Below are positions 30,424-43,043 of a DNA stretch of 64,000 nucleotides, one piece after another. Position 1 is the first letter of the stretch. Every line of letters starts with the position of its first letter. Source of the DNA: Rhipidocladum racemiflorum (taxonomy: Eukaryota; Streptophyta; Magnoliopsida; Poales; Poaceae); contig CM070576.1 of the NCBI GenBank assembly GCA_036346355.1, positions 10,895,558 through 10,959,557 on the forward strand, given 5' to 3'. Below the pieces are notes generated by a model. That model made no database searches, was not told where the DNA came from, and saw only the letters and a list, made by a program, of their open reading frames with translations. A program made the position numbers and the translations under genes.

Positions 30424-33400
30424 ATGCTTTTAGTTCAAACCCCTGGTTCCGAACTCCGAACGAAAGTAGGATGTTCCGGGGTGAGAATACTAATAGATGG
30501 AATAGAGTTCCTAGCAAACCTTATAATTTTGGAGACCCAGACCTTAGATGTTATATTGGGAATGGATTGGTTATCCAAGCACAAGGCCGTATTGGATTGT
30601 GGACGAAGGACTATCTCAGTTGAGAGCCCGTGTGGGAAGAAAGTGGAATTTCAAGCCACCGCAGTTAGAGACGGGCAGTTGATGGTTAATAGTACCAAGG
30701 CGATCAGCATAGAGGATGTTCCAGTAGTAAATGAGTACCCCGAAGTTTTTCCCGAAGATCTACCTGGTATGCCGCCAGACAGGGACATAGAGTTTGTGAT
30801 AGAGCTTGTACTGCACAAAGACCGATAGCAAAGAGACCCTATCGGATGTCTACCGAGGAGTTGGTAGAAATGAAGAAACAAACAGAGGAGTTAATGGAGA
30901 AAGGATTTATCGCACCAAGTTCGCCGCCGTGGGGAGCACCAGTTTTGTTTGTCAAGAAGAAGGACGGAGTTTCAGGATGTGCATTGACTACCGTGCACTC
31001 AATGAAGTCACCGTGGAAGAATAAGTATCCGCTACCCAGGATTGATGATTTGTTTGATCGATTAAGAGGAGCCGAGTTTTCTCCAAGATTGATCTCGAGA
31101 TCGGGATACCATCGATTGAAGATCCGATCGTAAGATATTCAAGATCGCATTCTCGTCAAGATATGGACATTACGAGTTTACAGTTATGTCCTTTGGACTG
31201 ACGAATGCGCCAGTTTATTTCATGAATATGATGAATAAGGTGTTCATGGAATATTTGGACAAGTTTGTCGTCGTGTTCATAGACGATATCCTAATCTACT
31301 CCAAGACAGAGGATGAACATGCCGAACACTTAAGGCGAGTTTTGGAAAAGTCGAGGAACAAAGCAACTTTTCGCCAAGTTCAAGCAAGTGTGACTTTTGG
31401 AAGGACAAAGTGGAGTTTCTTGGACATGTAATGACCGCGAAGGAGTCGCCAGTAGATCCAAGCAAAGTAGAAGCCGTGTTACATTGGGAGCCGCCAAGAC
31501 TGTGACCCATTCGAGTTTCCTTGGAATGGCAGGATACTACCGCCGTTTCATTGAAGGCTTTTCGACAATTGCGAAGCCTCTTACGCAATTGTCAAGAAGG
31601 AAAAGAAGTTTGTATGGACGCTTGAATGTGAGAAAGGATTTCAGGAGTCAAGAAGCGATTGACATCAGCACCAAGTGTTAGTTCTACCTGACGTTGCTCA
31701 AAGCTTTGATATTTATTGTGACGCATCGCGCCAAGGACTTGGATGTGTGTCGATGCAGAATGGAAAGGTCGCCGCTTATGCATCAAGGCGCTTGAGGCCG
31801 CATGAGGAAAATTATCCGACACATGACCTCGGAGTTAGCCGCCGTAGTACATGCCTTGAAGATATGGCGCCACTATCTCGATTGGAAACAGATGTGAAGT
31901 GTATACGGATCATAAGAGTTTTAAGTACATATTCACCCGATCGGATCTGAATATGAGGCAAAGGAGATGGCTAGAGTTAATCAAGGACTACAATGTTGGA
32001 ATCCATTACCATCCCTGAAGGCCAACGTAGTTGCCGATGCTCTAAGTCGGAAGAGCCATACCGCGAGTATGTTGCTAGCCATAAGTCAGGATGAGTTATG
32101 TGAGGAGTTTCAGAAAATGAAGATTGAGGTTGTACCTAGCGGATTCTTGGCCGCATTAGAAGTAAAACCGACCCTGGAGGATCAGATTCGAGAAGGACAA
32201 AAGGATGATGACAAGATCCGCAGGATTAAGTCCATCAAGGAGGAAGGCAAGGCGGAGGACTTCAAGTTGGATGAGCAAGGCACGTTGTGGATGAAGGATC
32301 GCATTTGTGTGCCTAACAAAAAGGAGTTAAAGCAACTGATTTTGGAAGAAGCCCATGACTCCAAGTACTCGATTCACCCTGGAAGCGCCAAGATGTATCA
32401 GGATCTGAAGGAGAGATTCTGGCCGAGTATGAAACGTGAAGTTGCCGAGCATGTTGCATTGTGCGACGTATGCCGTAGAGTCAAGGCAATGCATCGAGAC
32501 CAGCGAGGATTGCTACACACTGAAAATACCTCGAGTGGAAGTGGGAGGAAATCGAATGGATTTCATTACCGGTTTGTCAAGACTCAAGGGGTTATGACTC
32601 CATATGGGTTATAGTGGATCGCTTGACTAAAGTAGCCCATTTTATCCCCGTGAAGACCACTTACTCTGAGATAAATTAGCGTAATTGTACATGATCAGAT
32701 TGTCTGCTTGCACGGAGTACCAAAGAGGATTGTATCGGACGAGGTACCCAATTTACCTCAAGGTTTTGGAATAAGTTGCATGAAGCCATGGGGACCCGTT
32801 TGAACTTCAGTACGGCTTATCATCCACAGACGGATGGACAGACCGAAAGAGTCAACCAGATTCTGGAAGATATGCTAAGAGCTTGTGCATTGGCTTATGC
32901 TACCTCTTGGGATAAGAGTTTGCCGTATCTTTGAGTTCGATTACAACAATAGTTATCGTGCTAGTTTACGATGTCACCTTTGAGGCATCAGATGGTCGAC
33001 CATGCTCGGACGCCATTGAATTGGAATGAGACCTTCTAGCGCCGTGTCTTTGGGCCTGATATTCTTCAAGAGGCTGAAGAGCAGATCGCTATGATTAGGG
33101 AAAGGTTGAAGATAGCCCAATCTCGACAAAAGAGTTATGCTGACAATCGTCGCCGAGACTTGAGTTTTGAACCAGAAGATTTTGTTTACCTCGTAGTTAC
33201 GCCTCTCGGGGAGTTAAGAGGTTCCATGCCAAAGGGAAACTCGCACCCTGCTATGTTGGACCATTTAATATTTTTAGCCGCAGAGGCTTAGTTGGTTATC
33301 ACCGGAGTTGCCACAACGTTGGCGTGAGTACATGATGTATTCCATGTGTCCTAGCTTAAAGAAGTGTCTCCGAGTTCCCGAGGAACAGACACCGCTAGAG

Positions 33401-33589
33401 TCAATTGAGTTGCAAGAGGATTTGACTTATAAGGAACATCCCGTGAGGATTCTAGACACAATGGACCGAGAAACTAGAAACAAGTCAACCCGTTTCCGTA
33501 GAGTTCAAAGGAGCAACCATGAGGAAAGCTAAGCGACTTGGGAGCTGCGAAGAGGATTTGAAGAAAGAGTTTCCAAACCTAATCTGTAG
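30424..33589 (+). pseudogene. pol of family A copy 2: protease remnant, RT, RNase H, integrase, chromodomain
   Basis: In order: C-terminal half of an aspartic protease with ILGMDWLSKHKAVLDC (30560-30600); reverse transcriptase with FVKKKDG, SFGLTNAP and FVVVFIDDILIYSK (30840-31440); RNase H with DIYCDASRQGLG and DALSRKSH (31700-32060); an HHCC zinc-binding region (HPGSAKMYQDL...CDVCRRVK, 32370-32480); integrase core with HPQTDGQTERVN (32820-32860); and a chromodomain-like end (32-residue remnant with ILDTMDRETRN, 33440-33589). Gypsy order RT-before-integrase plus a chromodomain define a chromovirus. Many single-base gains and losses break every domain. Confidence 0.88.
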
Positions 33590-33620
33590 TGAGCCCTGAA
33601 TCTCGTGGACGAGATTGTAT

Positions 33621-33635
33621 TTAGGGGGGTAGGTT
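33621..33635 (+). other. Polypurine tract, family A copy 2
   Basis: TTAGGGGGGTAGGT precedes the 3' LTR start at 33636, as AAGGGGGGTAGAC does in family C (43031). It marks plus-strand primer formation. Confidence 0.75.
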
Positions 33636-34764
33636 TGTAACACCCCAAAATTTTGCTTTTCGTAAATTGATGTGTGATTTTGCACTTTGTTGATTTTTTG
33701 GATTTTTCTTGAATTTATTTTGATTTATTTGTTATTTATTTTAATTTATTCCATTTTGAAATAATTAAAGAATTTAATTTTGCAAATAAAATTTTGTTGG
33801 AAATATTTTATTTGAGTCCAAAATGTTCCAAAATATTTTCCGTAATTTTTCTCGAATTTTTCTCAGTCTTTTGCTATTTTTAATGAATTAAATGAATTAC
33901 CGGAATTATTTTAAATATTAAATCGCTGGAAATCCAACTCGGGTCAAGTATCGTTTCATCCGACCGAAGTCGAACCCGAGTCGGACTCGAACCCGACCGA
34001 GCCGCTTGACTCGACCGAACCCACTCCTAAACCTAATCAATCCCAACCGTTGGATCAAGATCCAACGGCCGAGATCCGCCTGCACGGTTCGAGCCGTAAT
34101 CGCCGGATCCGATCGCGCCGCGGCGATCGTGGCCGTTAATCGCGCCACGTGGGCGGCCACGATTTCGTCGTCTTCGCCGAAGTCCGAAGCCGGACCGCCG
34201 CGGCCAGCCAGTAGCGAACTAGGTTTCCGCCTAGGGCACGGACGCCGAGGCTATTTAAAGCGTGAGACGTCCCGAGGTTGCCCTCATCCTTGCGCACCCG
34301 TTCTCGAGCCATCTCGCCGAGCCGCCACCGTTGAGCCGCAATCGCCGCCGGAGTTGTCTCTTCCTCCGCTGCGGTTTGCGCCGGTTTCCGCCGTCGTCCG
34401 TCGTCTTCCGCCGAGAAGGAGCCCAAATCCGGAGTCCCCGCGACGAGACGCACCCGAAGGGAGGCTTCATCTCGCCGGAGCACGCCCCAAACGCCGTCGG
34501 GCTCGTCGTCGTCCCCGTCTCCGGTCAAGCCAGCGCCGCCGTGAAGCCATCGCCGTCCGCGAGCTCGGAGGACCGTCGGATCCAGATCGGACGGTTGAGG
34601 TGAGCTCACGTGTTCCCAAACCCGATTAGATCTGGATCGTTGGATCAAGATCCAACGGTTCACAATTGCCACGTGCTGTAGCAGTGCGAATATAGGATTA
34701 GATCTGGACCGTCCGATCTAGATCGAACGGCCCACGAGCAACGAGTAGTTTCAACGTGTTAACC
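33636..34764 (+). repeat. 3' LTR of family A copy 2, first part
   Basis: It starts TGTAACACCCC and follows 25069-26190 until GTGTTAACC, where family C is inserted. TATA-like TATTTAAAG at 34252-34260. In the first 150 bp several G-to-T and other changes relative to the 5' LTR are visible. The LTR resumes at 46347. Confidence 0.93.
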
Positions 34765-37700
34765 TGTAATATCCCGAGTATTTCTATACTCAAGCCACTG
34801 TACATTTGTACTCAAACGCTGTTCAATAATACACTGTGCTTGTGTATTTTCGTGTCTTGAGTGAACATACTTGCTTGGGATCAGAAAGAACCCTTCAACT
34901 TAAGTAATTTCGCTCATAAGTAAATTCGAATTAGGTTGGGCAAGTGCCTGTGACCCTATTAACTTCCAAAATACTTTGGGACAATTAGTAATCAACCCTG
35001 GAAGCGTTAGCCGTCAAGGCCCAAGTTCAAAAGTTCGGGATGTCCGGAGTATCCGGATCCAACCGGAATGTCCGACAAAGTCCTGAGTGTCCGGATTGGG
35101 CTGGCCGAGCGGTCCAACCGGAGTGTCCGACCAATGTCCGAGTGTCCGGGTTAGTGTTACTCAAGACCCCAACCCGAGTCTCGGGTTGAGTCCGAGAGTC
35201 CCATTGGCGTGGGGTTTTGTATAAAAGTCCCATTTCGTGGCTCCCTTCCATTCTTTCTTCTTCTACTTTGGTTTCCCCACTTCCTTGGTGTTCTCTCCAC
35301 CACCCCGAGCTCCTCTCCAATGAGCCACCGGCCAGTGACCCTCCCGGTGACTCCTCCATCTCGGTGTGCTCCTCCCCAAGCCGTCATTCCCCATCCTCCA
35401 CCGGCGTTGCTCCTCCTCCATCTTCCTTGGAGGTAAGCTTTTCTATTAGGGTTTGATTCGAGGGATTCTTGGGTTCTAGAGTCGCTCATGGTGGGATTAG
35501 GACTTAGGTTTGGATTTGGGAGGCTAGGGTTGAACTTGGATTCTAGGGTTTTGGGTGTAGTGGTTCTAGGGTTGAAAATGGGATTTGGATTAGTGAATGT
35601 GGTATGCTAGAGTGGTAGATCGGGTAGTAGTAATGTCGATTTAAGAAGTTGTTGGTGTGAGTTAGAGGTTTGGCGGGTTAGCGACGTTTTCTCGTAGAAT
35701 CGGCTAGTTCGAACTCCTTCCGGTTCGCTAGGTGTCTGAAAGTCGTAGATCGGGTCGCGGTGAAGTTGTAGGAAGTGGTAAGGTCTCCGTCTCCTCGTCG
35801 AGTTGGACCAAATGCCCTAGGACCGAGTATCCGGCATATGGTCCGGAGTGTCGGATTGTCCGGAGTATCCGGACGAAACGGTCCGAGTGTCCGGCCTATC
35901 CGGACTGTCGGATGCAAACCCGACCGTCCGGGTTAGGCTATTCTGTCCGGCCGTGTTGTGTTGTCCGGAAAGTGCGTCGTTTCTTCAGGGTTTCTTGGTT
36001 GTACTTCATTCTTGTGTATTGCATGCACTTCATGGTGCATTTAAAACTTTCTTTTGCTAAGTTGTATTTCTTTCTGTCGTTTTTTTTGCTTTGACCGATT
36101 AGAGGCTAGCGAGTCGGGCTTCGCCTCGAACAACCCCAGCATCATCCCCGACAACACCGAAGTGCAACAACAAGGCAAGCACCACCGTTGACCAACATTA
36201 AACCAATATTTCACGATGTCTACTTTGATTTCTCAAACTATATGCATTGTTTATATTCAGTAAATTGCTAGTTTGTGGGAATGGTAGATATACCCTGATT
36301 TGGTGGTTTCCCTCAATTTAATTCCCTGAGATCATTGATAACCTTAGTAGGGTTAGACAATTTAATAAAATGTCACTTGGGTATAAACGATTTAGTAATT
36401 GCATACGCTTAGACACTGCAATAGAGGTGAGCAAAGTCAGTCCTTACCAAATGCTCAAAATTATGATAAATGTAATTGGTTTTGGAAAAGTTTTGGAAAT
36501 GTGAATCGTAAAGGTATATTGATAAAAATGTGAAGTGTCTAGTTGGTAATTAGACTTGGCGGGAGGTATAATATGTGCTAGTTAAACATGGTGGCGATTG
36601 GTTGGCGAGTTAAGTGGAGTTCCCCGCTTGAGTCACTAGGCAAAAATATAAGGACCGAACTTGTGACGGTTTTGAATTGAACACCGTGCAACCACAAGAA
36701 TGCTGGGATGGGGCAGCCTATTCTAGTACTTGAAGTGTGAGGATAGCCATGCCTGTTGGTAGGTCAAGAGTGGACCTTTTCCCTGTGTTGAGCGATCCAA
36801 GCGCGGTGTGTGTGTCCTCACGACCGCCCGTATGCGCCTTCGTGTGTGCGCTTGTACTTTTGCAGCGAGGAATCGCTCCAGTTCATGTTTGTTGATACAA
36901 CGGTGTACGCCTTGCTATGGGGTAATGCCGCGGCCAACAATTCGCCGTCGTCACGATGAGTATTCCGTGGCGCTCGAGTGGTGGTTGGCCTCTTATCGCC
37001 ATAGTAGTGGATTTGTCGTCACCGGTCTTTGGGTGTGGCTATAACCTCAACGATGGGAAAGAATAGATCATTCTTGTATATCGGATACCTCGTGTATCGC
37101 GTGTACCCTGGATGACAGGGATGCAAGTCCGAGTTGTGTTTGGGTAAAGTGCGCAAACTCTGCAGAGTATCAAATAATTCTAATCGATTAGCCGTGCTCA
37201 CGGTTATGAGCAATCTTCTCTAATCATATCAAGTATAGAGATTTGGTTTGGTTTTGAAAATGAAAATCTATTTGAGTCGGTATAAAGTATGTGGTGGAAT
37301 GGTACTTGATGGAATTGTGGATATGTGTATATGATTCTCGATGGGATTATGAGTATGTATGGAGGTCGATTCGTATCCCGATTGCGACCATGGATGGTGG
37401 CAAGGTGGAGCTCGATTATTACGTTATCAGTAAATATGTTTTATTCAAACTGCTGTCTTTCAAATTAAGTATTACTTTTCGATGAACTATTTTAAATCCA
37501 AATTTCTGCAATTAACCCGATGTAGAAGCTTTATCCTGTTGAATCAGCCTGCATTTATTTATATTTCCATACACTAAAGTCTTGCGAGTACATACGTGTA
37601 CTCACCGCTGTCGCTTAACCCTTTTTCCACAGAGGAAGGTAATGATGATGTCCTCGGATGATGGCGAGCCCCTTTTCGCGAGTGTTGCGGCCAGAGTCCC

Positions 37701-38071
37701 TCCCTCGGTCGGTAGCTTTGTGGGGTGGTCAAAGCCATTCTTGCTGGTTGTCTTTCTTTTGTTTCATTTGTCGCTTTACTTCTTTTGGTTTCTGTAATAC
37801 TCTTGTTCAAGGTTTACACCCAGTTATGTAAATTATCGTAGTTTATCCTTCCGTGCCTTGGTACTCGTGTTGTTGGTACGCGATATCGGGCTCTTGATCC
37901 AGGATCGATGTCGAGATCGTCTGCAGGCACCGGGTCCGAAGCTAAGGGTTCGATCCCGTCGATCGAATTTTTAGGTTCAGATCTTCGGTGTCGAGGCTTC
38001 CTGTTGCTATACGGTGCTATACGCTACAGTAGACGGCGTACAGTACGGTATAGGAAGAGGGGGTCCCCACA
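34765..38071 (+). repeat. 5' LTR of family C (3,307 bp)
   Basis: It carries TCCGGAGTATCCGGA/TCCGGAGTGTCCG-type repeats at about 35035-35155 and 35820-35960, a TATA box TATAAAAG at 35220-35227 between them, and a C/T-rich leader with AG|GTAAGC (35434) that could be a splice donor. The middle (36200-36650) is identical by eye to the 3' LTR. Confidence 0.93.
35220..35227 (+). promoter_or_regulatory. TATA box in family C LTR
   Basis: TATAAAAG in the context TTTTGTATAAAAGTCCC, repeated at 43502-43509 in the 3' LTR. A run of pyrimidines follows 25-60 bases downstream, as in many plant transcription starts. Confidence 0.6.
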
Positions 38072-38075
38072 GCGT

Positions 38076-38088
38076 TGGTATCAGAGCC
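38076..38088 (+). other. Primer binding site, family C
   Basis: TGGTATCAGAGCC four bases after the LTR end at 38071. Confidence 0.9.
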
Positions 38089-38524
38089 ATTGACTGCAGG
38101 AGGACTTAGTTAGCCTGGACGTTAGACTTAGGGACAGATTTTTCTTCTCAAAATTTATTTTGAAGTACAAAACTCTATTTTCAAAGTGTAGAATGCTATT
38201 CTTGTCCATTCTATAGCTTTTCGCTTATCTACTCTTCAAAATGAATCTGATCTTAATCCAAATTTCAAAAATTTGTTTCCTTCTTCTATCTTGTTCAAAA
38301 GGATTAAGAGGAATGCGGTTTTAGCTAAGAATGGGTTAAGGATAGATGTTTGTGGTTGTAATTAGGGGTTATTTGTCGTTTCCCTGAGTTGGTTTTTGAA
38401 TTGGTTCTTATGCTTCTTTGAATGAATGCTTGTAGTGTGTTTGTGTTTATGAGTGCATCCTTTGGGATCAATCATTCTCAAGACTTGATTTGCACAGCTT
38501 AGTTGACTCAACTGTGCATTTCAG

Positions 38525-39560
38525 ATGCCTCCTCGAAGGAGAATAGCCAGGCGCTCGTGCGCTGATGATCTTGGGGAGCGTGGCAAAGGCAAAGGGGAGC
38601 GGGGCCCAACGATCATGGTCCCTACCGGTGGGTCACCGGGTTCGGCCTCACTACATGCCCAGAGTGAGGAGCTCCTCCACCTCCTCCTCGCTCCCGATAT
38701 GGCTGCACTCATGTTATGGGCAGACTCAGCCATGGAGCTGATGGTCCAGCTGTCCAGTAAGCAGCAATACCGCAGAAGAAGTTAGCCTCGGTTGTCGGAG
38801 TTCCAATGAACTCGACCGCCGAGCTTTTCTTCGCCTACAGATCCGATGGAGGCAGAGGATTGGCTTAGCGACATGGAGGGGAAGTTGGAGTTAGTCGGTT
38901 GCACCGATGCGAGAGAAGGTTCAAGACACCGCCTACTACCTCCAGGGACCGGCTTCGTGGTGGAGCAGCCTTCAGGGTCGCTTCGCCTCAGATCAGTCAC
39001 CACATGGGCAGAGTTCAAGACCCGCTTTCGCTCCTTCCATGTTCCAAATGGCTTGATCGAGATCAAGAAGCGGGAGTTCTACGACCTTCGCCAGGGTCTA
39101 TGGCGTTGATGGACTACCTCCACCGCTTCAACCATTTGTCACGCTATGTTGTCGATGAGGTGACCACCGAGGCTAGGAGAGTGACATTGTTCAAGGAGCA
39201 CCTCACCGAGGAGATCCGCTTTCAGCCACGGTCATGACATTCCTAGCCTGCAGGTCTTGGTGGGCAAGGCCATTAGCATTGAGGATGGCGCCAAGGCGCT
39301 TATGGAGAGCCGCAAGCGCAAGTGGGCAGCTCAATGGGCCAATGGGCCATGACCTTCCAGACTCGCACCTTCACTCGGCCTGCTTCCAGCCTTCAGCGCC
39401 GCCTGATTGAGGTCTCGTGGCTTACCTCCTCGCCCCGCCTGTAGTTCGGTGCAGTCACCTAGCCGCCCAAAGATGTTAGCTTGGGGTCCTGTAATCCATT
39501 TGGCCATATCACTTGCTTCTCCTGCGGCGTAAGGGCCACTTCGCCGCTGCTCGTCCGAAA
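38525..39560 (+). pseudogene. gag of family C (frameshifted)
   Basis: ATG at 38525 (MPPRRRIARR). The first frame covers a basic N-terminus and a helical part; the gag core continues in another frame from 38846 (MEAEDWLSDMEGKLELVGCT) with TTWAEFKTRFRSFHVPNGLI and IKKREFYDLRQG. A zinc-knuckle remnant (ITCFSCG) lies at about 39505-39530. Several frameshifts. The spacer 38089-38524 before it has no ORF. Confidence 0.8.
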
Positions 39561-39719
39561 GGCAGCAGCGGCGACAGCTCAGGTGCACCACCGCCCCGTG
39601 GTCGGGCCTGTGGGCGTGGGAGTGGGCAACAGACGCCTGCCGTCCTGCGGCAGCTTCAGCTCGGGCCATGGTCGCTGAATGTAGCCACCGCAGAGGAGGC
39701 AAAGCGGCTCCAGATGTGG

Positions 39720-42700
39720 TGTTGGGTACGTTATCTGTTCATTCCGCACTCCGCCTTAGTATTATTTGACTCTGAGCGTCGCATTCCTTTATTTCTTCAC
39801 AGCTTTGTTGTTCAAAGATGAGGTCTGTTCTTTGTACCTCGAGAAGTACTTGTTGATCCGCTCGCTGGATCCGCTTTTGACTCGCCGAGCTTGTGAGTCC
39901 AGGGGTTAGAATTGAGATCAATGGGGTAGAATTTCGGGGTGATCTTATCAACATTGAGACGTCAGGTCTTGATGTGATTCTGGTATGGACCGCCGCCCAA
40001 GCATCAGGCATATTGATTGTGCCAGGAGATCCGTTTCATTAGTCAACCCCGATGGCATTGCTGTTACCTTTTCTTCTCGTTTCCAAAGAAGGCGACCTTT
40101 GCTCGGTGCTCTTCTGCTCCGGGACCGATCAGTACCGGTGGTGTGTGAGTACCCTGATGTGTTCCTCGATGAGCTGCCAGGTTTGCCACCCGATCGTGAT
40201 TTGGAGTTCATCATCGATCTCTTACCTGGCACTTCTCCAATTTCTAAGCGTCCCAGACAGGATGCCCGCCGATGAGCTGATCGAGTTGAAGATTCAGCTC
40301 AAGGAGCGATTAGAGAAGGGGTTCATTCGTCCGCTTCTTCTCCACTGGCAGCCCGCCTGCTTGTGAAGAAGAAAGACGGCACTCTTCGCATGTGCGTTGA
40401 TTACCGGCCGTTGAATGAGGTCACCGCTAAGAACAATTATCATCTCCCTCGGATCGATGATTTGTTTGACCAATTAAGCGGATATCTAGTTTTCTCCAAA
40501 ATAGACTTGAGATCCGGCTATTTTCAGCTCAAGATCCGTCCGGAGGATATCGTGAAGACCGCATTCACCACTCGCTACGGTCTGTACGAGTACACAGTTG
40601 TTTCGTTTGGCCTCACCAATGCACCAGCCACCTTCATGAATCTGATGAACAAAGTCTTCATGGAGTTCCTTGATAGATTTGTGGTGGTGTTCATTGATGA
40701 CATCCTCATATACTCTAAGGATGATGATGAGCACGCACTTCACTTACATATGGTGCTTAGCAAGCTTCGCGAGCATCAGTTGTATGCCAAATTCAGTAAG
40801 TGTGAGTTCTGGCTCAAGCAAGTGGAGTTTCTGGGGCATGTCCTGTCAGAAGGTGGGGTAGCAGTTGATCCACGCAAGGTACAAGACGTACTCAATTGGG
40901 AGCAGCCCCGCAATGTCCCTGAGATTCGGAGTTTTCTAGGTCTTGCCGGATACTATCGCCGGTTTATCGAGAATTTCTCCAAAATTTCTAAACCATTGTC
41001 AGCTTACTCAAGAAGGAGAAGAAATATGAGTGGTCACCTGGTTGTGAGTCCAGTTTTCAGAGTCGAAGAATAGACTCACCATCGCACTGATGTTGGTCCT
41101 TCCCGACATTCACAAGAACTTCGATGTCTATTGTGATGCATCCCGCCTTGGACTTGGTTGTGTGTTGATGCAGGAGGGCAAAGTGGTTGCTTATGCTTCT
41201 CGACAGCCTAAAGTCTCATGAAGCCAATTACCCGACGCATGATTTGGAGCTTGCAAAGTTGTTCATGCTCTCAAGTTGTGGCGACATTATCTCGTAGGGA
41301 AACAGATGTGAGATCTACACCGACCACAAAAGCTTAAAGTACTTCTTTTCGCAGCCGATCTGAATTTGAGACAAATCGATGGCTAGAGCTGATCAAAGAC
41401 TATGATTTGGGTATTCATTACCATCCTGGCAAGGCGAATGTGGTTGCAGATGCCCTCGCCGCAAGCTGCACACGTTGAATGCCTTGGGTGTCATTGGCCG
41501 CCTCACTGGTTGAAGAGTTTCGAAGCTCAATCTAGAAGTGGCCGAGTATGGTTACGCTTCGCTTTAGCCGTACAACCCACTCTAGAGTCTCAGATTCAGC
41601 AGCCAACTACAAGATGATGCCGTGATTGAGATTAGACGCCAGCTTGATTAGTGAAAATGGCGCATCTCCGTGTTTTTCTCGTGAAGTCCAATGGGCTGAT
41701 CTTGCATGGGCAGCGGTGTATGTCCTCGATAATGTTGAGATCAAGGGGTTGATCCTGTCGTAAGCTCATGATACTCCTCTCTTCGTCCATCCTGGCAGCA
41801 CCAAGATGTACCAGGACCTTCGCGAGCAATTCGGTGGCAGGTATGAAGAAGGAGATCGCGGCTCATGTGGCGACAGATGTGTGCTGCCGTGTCACGGCCG
41901 AACAACAACGGCCACCCGGATTACTTCAGCCATTGCAGATCCCTGAGTGGAAGTGGGAAGAGATTGGGATGGATTTCATTACCGGTCTACCAAGGTCCTC
42001 CACCGGTCACGACTCTATTTGGGTGATCATTGATCGTCTGACCAAGGTAGCTCATTTCATTCCAGTTCATACCACCTATTCTGGAGCCAAGCTAGCGGAA
42101 CTCTATTTGCAGAATATTGTTCGGCTCCATGGAGTTCCAAAAGTCATAATCTCTGACCGTGGTTCGCAGCTCACCTCCGATTTTGGGAGAGTTTGCAGTC
42201 CATTCTTGGCACTAAGCTATCCTTCTTCAAGATAATTTACCATCCCCAAACCGACGGACAGACGGAAAGGGCAAACCAAATCCTTGAAGACATGCTAAGG
42301 GCTTGTGTGCTTTGTCTACAAAGAAGTCGTGGGAGAAATGCTTGCCATTTGCTGAGTTCTCCTACAACAACATCATCAAGTCGGGTCTTCAGATGTCGCC
42401 TTCGAGGCTCTTTATGGCAAGAAGTGCGAACACCACCGCTTTGGTCCGAGGTTGGTGAGAGGCAATTCTTCGGCCAGCCATGATTGAAGAGGCCGAAGGC
42501 AAGTTAGCTTGATTCGAGACCTACCGAGAGAAGCTCAGTCTCGTCAGAAGAGCTATGCTGATCGCCGTCGCCGCGAGTTGAGTTTTGAGGTGGGTGACTT
42601 TGTTTATCTCAAGGTCTCACCACTCCGCGGTACTCGCAGATTTCAAGTCCGCGAAGCTAGCCCCGCGATACATCGGTCCGCTCCGGATTTTTGAGAAGGT

Positions 42701-43006
42701 TGGTGTTGTGGCTTATCGGCTTGAGCTACCGCCACATCTTTCTGACATTCACGATGTGTTCCACGTGTCCCAATTGAAGAAGAGTCTTCGGTTCCATCGG
42801 AAGTTACCCAATTGGACCATCTTGATTTGCAAATGATCTTTCGTATCGAGTATCCATCAGATTCTCGAGACACCGGGCGTCACACTCGCAGTCAGGTTAT
42901 CAAGATGCTCAAGGTCCAGTGGAGCAACCATTCAGAAGATGAAGCCACGTGGGAGCGTGAAGACCATATTCAGGCAGAATACCCCGAATTTCTTCGAGAG
43001 AATTAG
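39720..43006 (+). pseudogene. pol of family C: protease, RT, RNase H, integrase, chromodomain
   Basis: Protease region begins about 39755 with VLFDSE, where the active site DSG would be expected. Reverse transcriptase is open from 40363 to 41073 with CVDYRPLNEVTAKN, FSKIDLRSGYFQLKI, SFGLTNAPATFMNLMN and FVVVFIDDILIYSK, ending GLAGYYRRFIENFSK. RNase H (FDVYCDASRLGLG) lies at 41120-41400. Integrase lies at 41770-42480 with WEEIGMDFITGLP, IISDRGSQLTSDF and HPQTDGQTERANQ, so all three D,D,E residues are present though frameshifted. The end, about 42840-43006, is a chromodomain (VIKMLKVQWSNHSEDEATWE). Frameshifts separate the domains. Confidence 0.9.
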
Positions 43007-43030
43007 CAATCTCGAGGATGAGATTTTTGT

Positions 43031-43043
43031 AAGGGGGGTAGAC
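43031..43043 (+). other. Polypurine tract, family C
   Basis: AAGGGGGGTAGAC immediately precedes the 3' LTR. Confidence 0.75.

Noticed and set aside
34006..34672. 207-codon and 178-codon frames in the 3' LTR
   Set aside because: Overlapping on opposite strands in the GC-rich LTR leader; no domain and not open in sister LTRs.
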